Source of the DNA: Bifidobacterium cebidarum
GTDB lineage: Bacteria; Actinomycetota; Actinomycetes; Actinomycetales; Bifidobacteriaceae
Length of the DNA stretch: 64,000 bases
Assembly: GCF_009193305.1 (NCBI RefSeq)
Contig: NZ_WBVS01000001.1
Coordinates: forward strand, 460,817-524,816
Direction of reading: 5' to 3'
Made by a program: the position numbers and the translations under genes
The notes under the pieces: model-generated
What the model was told of the DNA's origin: nothing
Seen by the model: the letters and a program-made list of their open reading frames with translations, nothing else
Database searches by the model: none
Shown here: piece after piece, positions 22,055 through 29,854 of the stretch
Position numbering within the stretch: the stretch's first letter is position 1
Layout of the letters: each line of letters opens with the position of its first letter

Positions 22055-24334
22055 ATGGCAGTACAACATAGCGCGGATTCGCGCACATCTGAAACAGATT
22101 CCCTCGAGGCCGTCAAGGCCGCCCAAACCACTAAGGTTTCCAAGTCCTCCAAGTCGGCGAAGTCAAAGGCGACCACCCGATCCAAAACCACCAAGACCAC
22201 ACGCAAGCGCGTCGACGCTGAAACCGCCCGCGCCAATGCAGCGCTCAAGAGCCTGACCGGCGAAGCTCCGGCCCCGTCCATTCCCGCTGACGAGCCCGGC
22301 CAGTTCGGCCGCATCAACGTCATGGACATCACGCCGAACGAGGAACGCGGCATCTATCCGGCCCGCGTGGAGCTTGGCGAACCGTTCAAGGTGACCGCCC
22401 AGGTATTCATCGAAGGCCGCACCAAGGTGGGCGCCACGGCCATCGTGCGCAATGCGCGCGGCAAGGAAACGCTGCGTCGCGCCATGACCTGCACCAACCC
22501 CGGCCTCGACCGCTGGGAAGTAACCCTGAAGTGCGGCGAGCACAGCGATCTAAAGCCTTGGGAAGATGGCTACGCCGCCGTCAAGCGTCAGCTTGGCGAG
22601 TGGACAGTGACCATCGAAGGCTGGGAAGACACCTATAAGTCCTGGCTGCACGACGCCCGCATCAAGGTGAAGGTTCAGGACGATGTGGACAACGCGCTGA
22701 ACTCCGGCGCCGAACTTCTGGCCCGTTGGGCCGTGACCCCGGACGCCGGGCTTCCCGCCCGCGAGCGCAAGGCCTTGCAGCAGGCCGCCGAGACGATGGC
22801 CGACGAATCCCTGAACGCCGAGGAGCGTCTGGCCGCAGGCGACAACCCGCATATCGCCGCCCTGCATGAGACCAACCCGCTGCGCGACGGCATCTCCCCC
22901 AGCCAGCCGCAGCGCTTCAAGGTGGAGCGCCCGAAGTCCAGCTTCGCCGCCTGGTACCAGTTCTTCCCGCGTTCCGAAGGCGCCACGATCGACCCGAACA
23001 CCGGCAAAATTATCCAGGGCACGCTGAAGACCTCCATCGCCGGCCTCGAGCGCGCCAAGGAGGAAGGCTTCGACATCGTCTATCTGCCGCCGATCTTCCC
23101 GATTGGCGTGACCAACCGCAAGGGCCGCAACAACTCGCTGGTGGCGGGCCCCGACGATCCGGGCTCCCCGTTCGGCATCGGCTCCGAGCTCGGTGGCCAC
23201 GACACCGTCGACCCGCTGCTTGGCACGATGGACGATTTCAAGGCCCTGACCGCCCGCGCCCACGAGCTGGGTCTCGAAATCGCCCTTGATTTCGCCCTGC
23301 AGTGCTCCCCCGACCATCCTTGGGTCAAGCAGCACCCGGATTGGTTCCGCCACAAGCCGGACGGCACCATCGCCTTCGCCGAGAACCCGCCGAAGAAGTA
23401 TCAGGACATCTACCCGATCGACTTCAACGCCGATATGCCCGGCATCGAGAAGGAGGTCGAGCGTGTACTGAACCTGTGGATCGACGCGGGCGTCACGATC
23501 TTCCGCATCGACAACCCGCACACCAAGCCGGTCCGCTTCTGGCAGGATGTGATCGCGGCCATCACCAAGAAGCATCCGGAGATCCTGTTCCTGGCCGAGG
23601 CGTTCACCCGCCCGGGCATGATGCGCGCGCTGAGCTACGTGGGCTTCACCCAGTCCCACTGCTACTTCCCGTGGCGTAACACCAAGGAGGAGCTGGAGGA
23701 GTACCTGCCGGTCACCAACGGCGACGACGGCTACTACCAGCACAACACCTTCTGGCCCACCACCCCGGACATCCTCACCGCCTACGTGCGTGACAACGGC
23801 ATCGCCGGCCATTGCGTGCGCGCGGTGCTCGCCGCCATGGGTTCGCCGAGCTGGGGCATCTACAACGGCTTCGAGCTCATCGAGAACAAGCAGCGCCCCG
23901 GTTTCGAGGAGCAGATCGACAACGAGAAATACGAGGTCAAGGTCCGCGATTGGTCCAAGGCCAAGCGCTATGGCGTGGCCAAGATGCTGACGGCACTCAA
24001 CAAGATCCGCCGCACCCATCCGGCCGCACTGAGCTACCACAACCTCACCGTGCTGCCCACATCCGACCCGAACATCCTGGCGTTCGCCCGCCATACGCCG
24101 GCCGAACTAACCGGAACCGGCCAGGCGGATACGCTGATTGTGGTGGTCAACCTCGACGGCCACAACGCGCATCAGTCGATGGTGCACGTGGACCTCGATA
24201 AGCTGGGGCTGCCCACCGACCGTCCGCTTGCCGTGCGCGATGAGCTGACCGGCCGCGAATTCCAGTGGGGCTGGGACAACTACGTCTCGCTCGCGCCGTG
24301 GGCCGATGTGGCTCATATTCTGTCCGTGCAGTGA
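22055..24334 (+). CDS. glgE: Alpha-1,4-glucan:maltose-1-phosphate maltosyltransferase
   Basis: GlgE extends alpha-1,4-glucans with maltose-1-phosphate and is a GH13_3 enzyme. The protein has the N-terminal domain (INVMDITPNEERGIYPARVELGEPF), the dimer region, and the barrel with SSFAAWYQFFPRSEG, the nucleophile Asp in VTIFRIDNPHTK and the acid/base Glu in ILFLAEAFTRP. A basic low-complexity leader of about 60 residues (Lys/Thr/Ser) precedes the fold. The start is uncertain: ATG 22055, 22046 or 22007 are in frame and none has a clear ribosome site. No trehalose-pathway genes lie beside it here. Confidence 0.85.
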   Translation: MAVQHSADSRTSETDSLEAVKAAQTTKVSKSSKSAKSKATTRSKTTKTTRKRVDAETARANAALKSLTGEAPAPSIPADEPGQFGRINVMDITPNEERGIYPARVELGEPFKVTAQVFIEGRTKVGATAIVRNARGKETLRRAMTCTNPGLDRWEVTLKCGEHSDLKPWEDGYAAVKRQLGEWTVTIEGWEDTYKSWLHDARIKVKVQDDVDNALNSGAELLARWAVTPDAGLPARERKALQQAAETMADESLNAEERLAAGDNPHIAALHETNPLRDGISPSQPQRFKVERPKSSFAAWYQFFPRSEGATIDPNTGKIIQGTLKTSIAGLERAKEEGFDIVYLPPIFPIGVTNRKGRNNSLVAGPDDPGSPFGIGSELGGHDTVDPLLGTMDDFKALTARAHELGLEIALDFALQCSPDHPWVKQHPDWFRHKPDGTIAFAENPPKKYQDIYPIDFNADMPGIEKEVERVLNLWIDAGVTIFRIDNPHTKPVRFWQDVIAAITKKHPEILFLAEAFTRPGMMRALSYVGFTQSHCYFPWRNTKEELEEYLPVTNGDDGYYQHNTFWPTTPDILTAYVRDNGIAGHCVRAVLAAMGSPSWGIYNGFELIENKQRPGFEEQIDNEKYEVKVRDWSKAKRYGVAKMLTALNKIRRTHPAALSYHNLTVLPTSDPNILAFARHTPAELTGTGQADTLIVVVNLDGHNAHQSMVHVDLDKLGLPTDRPLAVRDELTGREFQWGWDNYVSLAPWADVAHILSVQ

Positions 24335-24397
24335 TGACTGCTCGCACAGTCGGTAGTAGTGTGTGTAACGAATAGTTTCCAAACAAGGAGATAAACA

Positions 24398-24892
24398 ATG
24401 GCAGAAACCTTCAACGTTGTGGTCGAAATCCCGCGCGGCTCCAAGAACAAGTACGAAGTCGACCAGGAGACCGGTCGCGTGTTCCTGGACCGTGAGCTCT
24501 TCACCGCCATGGGCTACCCGGATGACTACGGCTACATCGAGGGCACCCTGGGCGAGGACGGCGATCCGCTGGACGCCCTCGTGATGGTCACCAACTCCGT
24601 GTTCCCGGGCTGCGTCATCGAGTGCCGCGCCGTTGGCCTGTACCACATGGAAGACGAAGAGGGCGGCGACGACAAGGTGCTGTGCGTGCCGGCCGATGTT
24701 CGCTACGACGGCGTCAAGGACGTCAAGGACGTCAACGAGTACCACCTCGCCGAGATCAAGCACTTCTTCGAGCAGTACAAGGCCCTGGAGCCCGGCAAGG
24801 AAGTCAAGCCCGGCGACTACTGGACCGGCGCTGACGTAGCCGAGAAGGAAATCAAGGAGGCACGCGAGCGCCTCGCCGCTTCTCAGAAGTGA
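24398..24892 (+). CDS. ppa: Inorganic pyrophosphatase
   Basis: This 164-residue family I soluble pyrophosphatase hydrolyses PPi and drives biosynthetic reactions. Motifs visible are EIPRGSKNKYEVD near the N-terminus, the metal site DDYGYIEGTLGEDGDPLDALV at about 42-62, and the DVKDVNEYHL region. Length is standard. The ATG has an AAGGAG box six bases upstream. It is a single gene closed by its own terminator. Confidence 0.95.
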   Translation: MAETFNVVVEIPRGSKNKYEVDQETGRVFLDRELFTAMGYPDDYGYIEGTLGEDGDPLDALVMVTNSVFPGCVIECRAVGLYHMEDEEGGDDKVLCVPADVRYDGVKDVKDVNEYHLAEIKHFFEQYKALEPGKEVKPGDYWTGADVAEKEIKEARERLAASQK

Positions 24893-24925
24893 TTTCAGCT
24901 GGGCTGCAGCGTAATGCAGCATGAC

Positions 24926-24949
24926 AAAAGGCTCCTTCGGGAGCCTTTT
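24926..24949 (+). terminator. Terminator of ppa
   Basis: AAAAGGCTCC, a TTCG loop and GGAGCCTTTT form a perfect 10-bp stem ending in T residues, 33 bases after the ppa stop. Confidence 0.9.
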
Positions 24950-25054
24950 GTTGTATAGTGGTGTTTTGTCTTTTCAACTAGGCGTAGGCGGCGTGTGGGA
25001 GCGCTGGTCGAGGCCCATCGCGCGGCACAGCGGCGATGAACCTTCTGCATATTC

Positions 25055-25633
25055 ATGATTGCAATCATCATTCAAACCTTGTTGATTTCCCTTTCCGTCT
25101 CCATGGATGCGTTCGCGGTATCCATTGGCAAAGGCCTCACCGTTCATAAAGTCCGCACCCTGGATGCCATCAAAACCGCCCTCTGGTTCGGCGGATTCCA
25201 GGCGCTTTTCCCGCTGCTCGGCTATTTCGCCGCATCCGCATTCAGTTCGTATGTCGCTGAATTCGATCATTGGATCATCTTCGGCCTGCTGGTATTCATC
25301 GGCGGCAATATGGTGCATGAGGCATTCGAGGAACCTGAGGAGAACGCCAAGGAAACCCCGCAATTCGACTGGAAGCACATGCTGCCTCTTGCCGTGGCCT
25401 GCAGCATCGACGCATTCGCTGTCGGTGTGAGCCTGGCGTTCATGAAAATCAACGTCATTTTCGCCGTCACCTGCATCGGCGTGGTCACCGGCCTCTTCTC
25501 CGCGGCGGGCCTGTATATCGGCCGGGCATTCGGATCCCGCTGGCAGCAGCCCTCGCAGATCGCAGGCGGCGTGGTGCTGATTCTCATCGGTCTGAAAGTG
25601 CTGCTCGAACATCTCGGCATCATCACTTTCTGA
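25055..25633 (+). CDS. mntP: Manganese efflux pump MntP (YebN family)
   Basis: This 192-residue, six-helix membrane protein exports Mn2+. The repeated acidic motif of the family is present in both halves: SMDAFAVSIGKG (residues 16-27) and SIDAFAVGVSLAF in the second half. No ribosome site precedes the ATG at 25055. The 105-base leader after the ppa terminator is GC-rich, and I could not fit it to the yybP-ykoY manganese riboswitch. Confidence 0.88.
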   Translation: MIAIIIQTLLISLSVSMDAFAVSIGKGLTVHKVRTLDAIKTALWFGGFQALFPLLGYFAASAFSSYVAEFDHWIIFGLLVFIGGNMVHEAFEEPEENAKETPQFDWKHMLPLAVACSIDAFAVGVSLAFMKINVIFAVTCIGVVTGLFSAAGLYIGRAFGSRWQQPSQIAGGVVLILIGLKVLLEHLGIITF

Positions 25634-25651
25634 CCGCATCACACGCCAAAC

Positions 25652-25762
25652 CCTCACTATGTATGCGGCACAACCAACCAGTCGCATACATAGCGCCGGT
25701 TCAGCAACTCCAATCCTCACTATGTATGCGGGCCCATGGTCAGCGCGCATACATAGCGCCGG
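25652..25762. repeat. Two tandem palindromic elements downstream of mntP
   Basis: Each element reads CCTCACTATGTATGCG, a 15-base loop, then CGCATACATAGCGCCGG. The arms CTATGTATGCG/CGCATACATAG are at 25657-25667/25683-25693 and 25720-25730/25746-25756. The arms are identical, the loops differ in sequence but not in length, and the period is 63 bp. Confidence 0.92.
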
Positions 25763-25822
25763 CATTCCACCGCGCAGCGTAGGATTGATGCAGAAATTGA
25801 CGCGTCCGCACAAGAGGTTCAC

Positions 25823-26527
25823 ATGACCGAAATCACTCAGAAGAATTGGAAGCACAAGGCACTGAGCATGCTGTTGACTCAGCTGACTGCTTATGTGCTG
25901 CTGATTGCCGCTACGGCCATACCCACCCGCAGCATGTTTCCAGCGATTCCTCTGATCATCGCGGCGCTGGTCCTGGGCGAGTTCGTGCTGTTCTGGCCAT
26001 TCCGCGGCTCTACGTTGGATCGTGCGGTCACCATTGCCTTTGGCGTGGTATCACTGATTTTCGTAGCAGTGCCATTCCCTTCCGACGAAATCCCCCCTGA
26101 GCAGATCTCCAAAAACGGAGACGCATATCCGTGGTATTCCTGGGCCGTTGCCGCCGGCCTGCTGCTCGTGGTACTCATCATCTTCTCGTTCGGCCGTCAA
26201 ATGGCTCGCGAGAACCGCTCTCATCTCATCCGCGCGCTCTCCCATGCCGTGACCTCCGGCGTGGCCGCCATCGCCGTGGCCGGCTGGTGCTTCCTGCCGG
26301 CACTGGGCTCCATGCTGCTCAAAGGCACCACCGAGGGCACCATCACCGTTATCGTGCTGGTGATTCTGGCGCTGGCCCTCGCCGCCGCTTCCACATTGTG
26401 GGTGCGTGACGCCGATCCCGATCCGGCAATTCGCCATCCGTGGATTGGCACCGGTCTGCTGCCGGTAATGTTCATGGGCGTCACCATTGCCGCAGCGGTG
26501 CTGATTTTGTCCCGCCTGGGTCTGTGA
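25823..26527 (+). CDS. Multi-pass membrane protein, unknown
   Basis: This 234-residue integral membrane protein has about six hydrophobic segments (for example LTAYVLLIAATAIP, FPAIPLIIAALVLGEFVLF, WAVAAGLLLVVLIIFSFG, GLLPVMFMGVTIAAAVLIL). A short charged N-terminus is followed by helix 1 near residues 18-32. I do not recognise a family. A weak AAGAGG box precedes the ATG. It lies between the twin palindromes and glnR and shows no operon link. Confidence 0.7.
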   Translation: MTEITQKNWKHKALSMLLTQLTAYVLLIAATAIPTRSMFPAIPLIIAALVLGEFVLFWPFRGSTLDRAVTIAFGVVSLIFVAVPFPSDEIPPEQISKNGDAYPWYSWAVAAGLLLVVLIIFSFGRQMARENRSHLIRALSHAVTSGVAAIAVAGWCFLPALGSMLLKGTTEGTITVIVLVILALALAAASTLWVRDADPDPAIRHPWIGTGLLPVMFMGVTIAAAVLILSRLGL

Positions 26528-26699
26528 GTTATGTCGCAGGCGGTGCACGTTCATATTCCGTGCATGTAACACCGATGTGTCCCATGCACGCGCGTACAAT
26601 AAAGGGCAACGTGACGGCAGCGGTGTGAACGTTCGGCTCACGAATCACATGCAACGATTCGCACACATGCTGCGAGTCCATGAATGAGGGGGAATTAGC

Positions 26700-27485
26700 G
26701 TGACGGATCTTACGTTGATGACATTCGCCAGCGACCCCGCCACCGTGTTGCCATCCCTCGCCCTGCTCTCCCATCGCGTGCGCGTGCTGCCCATGGATGC
26801 GGCCAGCCTGGTCAAGATGCCGGAAAACACCATTCTGTTCCTTGACGCCCGCGATGATTTGGCCACGGCCAAAACCCTGTGCCGCCTGATTCACGCCTCC
26901 GGCCTTTCCACCCCGATCGTATTGGTATTGACCGAAGGCGGCTTCACCGTAGTGAACTCCCAATGGGGCATCGCCGACGTCGTGGTGACCACCGCCTCCC
27001 CCGCCGAGGTCGAAGGCCGACTCCGCTTGGTTTCCGAGCGTGGCAACGCTCCCGCAGCCTCCGCCACCGGATCGGCCGCCGAACCGACCACCACGGTGGA
27101 GGACGGCCAGATTCGTTCCGGCGACCTCATCGTGGACACCAACGGATACACTGCTTCCCTGCATGGTCGCCCGATCGACTTGGCTTATAAGGAATTCGAG
27201 CTGCTCAAATATCTGGTCCAGCATCCTGGCCGCGTGTTCACGCGCGCCCAGTTGCTGCAGGAGGTGTGGGGCTACGACTACTACGGCGGCACACGAACCG
27301 TGGATGTGCATATCCGTCGCCTGCGCGCCAAGCTCGGCGGCGAATACGAACATCTCATCGGCACGGTGCGCAACGTGGGCTACCGCTTCGACCCGCCTGA
27401 AAGCGACAAGGGCGACGCCGCCGCCCAGGAAGCCGCCAAAGCCAGCGCGCACAGCGCCGACGAAGCCGACGGCCTCGCGAACTGA
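26700..27485 (+). CDS. glnR: Nitrogen-regulatory response regulator GlnR
   Basis: This 261-residue orphan OmpR-family regulator is of the actinobacterial GlnR type, which controls ammonium assimilation genes. The receiver domain ([38 protein letters not shown]) has the GlnR pattern and an incomplete phosphorylation pocket. The C-terminal winged helix ([40 protein letters not shown]) matches closely. The GTG start has a GGGGG box. The extra Ala-rich linker and acidic tail are longer than in Streptomyces. No histidine kinase is adjacent, as usual for GlnR. Confidence 0.87.
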   Translation: MTDLTLMTFASDPATVLPSLALLSHRVRVLPMDAASLVKMPENTILFLDARDDLATAKTLCRLIHASGLSTPIVLVLTEGGFTVVNSQWGIADVVVTTASPAEVEGRLRLVSERGNAPAASATGSAAEPTTTVEDGQIRSGDLIVDTNGYTASLHGRPIDLAYKEFELLKYLVQHPGRVFTRAQLLQEVWGYDYYGGTRTVDVHIRRLRAKLGGEYEHLIGTVRNVGYRFDPPESDKGDAAAQEAAKASAHSADEADGLAN

Positions 27486-27542
27486 CCGCCGTTGAACGCC
27501 ACTGAGTAAATCCTCCAATCCAGCATTCATAAGGCCGTTCGT

Positions 27543-28214
27543 ATGCGCGAAAGTAAATCCGCTCGCATCGCTCGCATGCATCAGGAATACGATGTACTGT
27601 GCCAGGTGATTCCCGCACCGAAGTGCGCGCTGAACTTCACTTCCCCGCTGCAACTGCTTATTGCCACGGTGCTGAGCGCGCAAACCACGGATAAGCGTGT
27701 CAATACCGTCACACCTGAACTATTCGCCACCTATCCGACGGCGGCGGCATTGGCTGCAGCCAATCCAGCTCAGGTTGAGGAAATCATTCATCCACTCGGT
27801 TTTTATCGCTCGAAGACCCAGCATCTTATCGGCCTGGCCACAGCCTTGGACGAACGATTCGCCGGCGTTGTGCCCAGCACGATGGAAGAGCTGACTTCTC
27901 TACCCGGCGTGGGCCGCAAAACCGCGAACGTGGTGCTGGGCAACGCCTTCGATATCCCCGGCTTCCCCGTCGACACCCATGTGATGCGCGTGACCGGCCG
28001 CCTGCGCTGGCGGACGGATTGGCGCTCCGCACATCCCGACCCGGTCAAAATCGAAAAGGAAATCACCGCCTGCTTTCCTCCCGAGGAGTGGACCGATCTC
28101 AGTCACCGGCTGATCCTGTTCGGCCGCTCGACATGCCACGCCCGCAGACCCGACTGCGAGCACTGCCCGCTGGCCGAATCCTGCCCGAGTTTCGAGCCCA
28201 CCGCCAAGCGGTAG
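27543..28214 (+). CDS. nth: Endonuclease III
   Basis: This 223-residue base-excision DNA glycosylase/AP lyase removes oxidised pyrimidines. The HhH motif LPGVGRKTANVV carries the catalytic K126, and D144 is in VDTHVMR. The C-terminal [4Fe-4S] ligands follow the C-X6-C-X2-C-X5-C pattern in CHARRPDCEHCPLAESC. It lies 57 bases after glnR and 18 bases before a solute-binding protein gene on the same strand. Confidence 0.95.
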   Translation: MRESKSARIARMHQEYDVLCQVIPAPKCALNFTSPLQLLIATVLSAQTTDKRVNTVTPELFATYPTAAALAAANPAQVEEIIHPLGFYRSKTQHLIGLATALDERFAGVVPSTMEELTSLPGVGRKTANVVLGNAFDIPGFPVDTHVMRVTGRLRWRTDWRSAHPDPVKIEKEITACFPPEEWTDLSHRLILFGRSTCHARRPDCEHCPLAESCPSFEPTAKR

Positions 28215-28232
28215 TGCGGCATCGTTAGACTG

Positions 28233-29792
28233 ATGGGCATGCGCAGCGAGCAACAGCGAAAGCAATATAACGGACTTATCAGCTGGGGAGTCTTTCTAGG
28301 GGTGGCGCTGGCGCTCAGCGCCCTGGTTTGGGCCGGCTGGTCAGTGCTCGTTCAGCATCGTTCGATTTCACTTTCCGCATTGATGCATGGCGCGCCGCAG
28401 TCATCGGTCACTGTCGGCATCGGCGATGTTCCGCAATCGCTGGATATCCGTTCGAACGGTTCCTCTGCCGCCGAGCGACTGCTCATCGACAATGTCTACG
28501 AAACCCTGATCACCGTGGATCAGCAGAATCAGCTCAAGTCTGGTCTCGCCACCAGCTGGAAAGTATCCGGCGATGCGCTGAAGTACACGTTCACCATTGC
28601 CTCAAACGTCACGTTCTCCAATAGGCATGCGCTGGACTCCGCGGATGTGGTGTGGTCGCTGCAGCAAGCGGTCACCCAGAAGTACGCCGGCGTGGATGCG
28701 CTCGGGGATATGCAGTCCATCACCAATCCGGATTCCACCACCGTGGTCATCGCTTTGACGAAGCCGAATCCCACGCTGCTGCGTGCGCTTTCCGGCAGAT
28801 TGGGCATTGTGTATGACTCCGAAGCCGGCAATACGGATTACGCGAACAGTGCCGTAGGCTCCGGACCGTTCACCGTCGGCGCGTTCAATGCCGCGCAATC
28901 GCTCACACTGCAATACAACGGTTCGTACCATGGCACCAAAGCCAAGGTCGGGTCCATTGCCTTCAAGCAGTATTCCGATGAGAACGCGCTTGCCAAGGCC
29001 CTGGCCGACGGCGATGTGGACTTGGCCATGCCCGCCACCGCAACCGTGGCCGCCGCATCGAACAAGCAGCACGATCTCAAGGTGAGCGAGGGCGCCACCA
29101 CAGACAAAGTACTGCTGGCATTCAATAACAGTACCGATTCGTTGATGTCGGACGAACAAATCAGAAAAGCCATGCGCCATCTCGTCGACGCGTCTTCGAT
29201 CGCGTCTTCCCAGCCGGATTCCGCAGGCGCATTGGGCGGGCCAATCAGCCCGCTGGAGCCGGGATATGAGGATCTCACCGGGCTGTTCCCGTATGACTTG
29301 AATCAGGCCCAAACGATGTTGGGCTATTTCGCCCCGCAGTTCATTCCCTCGGTCGATATCGTGGTCACCGAACAGTATCGTCCGATAGCGGAGACCATAG
29401 CTCAGCAGATCGGCCAGGTATCGCTGCCGAAAGTCAATCTTGAGGTGGTTTCCGCCGAGGATTATGCCAAGCGTATTCAGGATGGTTCCTGGGAGCTCAC
29501 CATCATGAGCATGAACGGCACCGACGACGCGGGCGCGTTCGCCGACCCTGGTTCCCTGTTCCATTACGACCATTCGGAGGCCGAACAGGCGTATGCCTCC
29601 GCGCGAGCAGCCACCAACGATCAGGACTATGCCGAACGGATGAAGGCCTATGCGAAGATCGTCAGCGAGGATGCGGCCAGCGATTGGCTGTATACGCGCA
29701 AATGCTTCACCGTGGCCAGCATCAAGGTGTCCGGCTACCCGACTTCGCTGATCGATACGCGCATGCCGCTGGGAGCATTGGATAAACAATAG
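28233..29792 (+). CDS. ABC transporter substrate-binding protein, family 5 (membrane anchored)
   Basis: This is a roughly 519-residue extracytoplasmic binding protein of the oligopeptide/nickel type (SBP_bac_5: SLDIRSNGSSAAERLLIDNVYETL, LKYTFTIASNVTFSN, ENALAKALADGDVDLAM). Instead of a lipoprotein Cys it has an uncleaved-looking N-terminal helix (residues 17-38, VFLGVALALSALVWAGWSVL). No permease or ATPase genes are adjacent, so it is an orphan whose partners lie elsewhere. ATG 28239 is an alternative start. Confidence 0.82.
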   Translation: MGMRSEQQRKQYNGLISWGVFLGVALALSALVWAGWSVLVQHRSISLSALMHGAPQSSVTVGIGDVPQSLDIRSNGSSAAERLLIDNVYETLITVDQQNQLKSGLATSWKVSGDALKYTFTIASNVTFSNRHALDSADVVWSLQQAVTQKYAGVDALGDMQSITNPDSTTVVIALTKPNPTLLRALSGRLGIVYDSEAGNTDYANSAVGSGPFTVGAFNAAQSLTLQYNGSYHGTKAKVGSIAFKQYSDENALAKALADGDVDLAMPATATVAAASNKQHDLKVSEGATTDKVLLAFNNSTDSLMSDEQIRKAMRHLVDASSIASSQPDSAGALGGPISPLEPGYEDLTGLFPYDLNQAQTMLGYFAPQFIPSVDIVVTEQYRPIAETIAQQIGQVSLPKVNLEVVSAEDYAKRIQDGSWELTIMSMNGTDDAGAFADPGSLFHYDHSEAEQAYASARAATNDQDYAERMKAYAKIVSEDAASDWLYTRKCFTVASIKVSGYPTSLIDTRMPLGALDKQ

Positions 29793-29854
29793 CGCTTCCA
29801 CCCGTTATTCCGCTGGCTATTCCTTGTCATGCAACATGCATAAACTTTGGCCTT

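Noticed and set aside
22550..24094. 514-codon minus-strand frame opposite glgE
   Set aside because: Antisense shadow of a strongly biased gene.
24974..25054. yybP-ykoY manganese riboswitch before mntP
   Set aside because: The conserved loop sequences could not be found in the short leader.
25652..25762. CRISPR array
   Set aside because: There are only two palindromic units with short 15-base loops and no cas genes. They are better called palindromic repeats.
26529..27683. 384-codon minus-strand frame opposite glnR
   Set aside because: Antisense shadow: GlnR is clearly recognised on the other strand.
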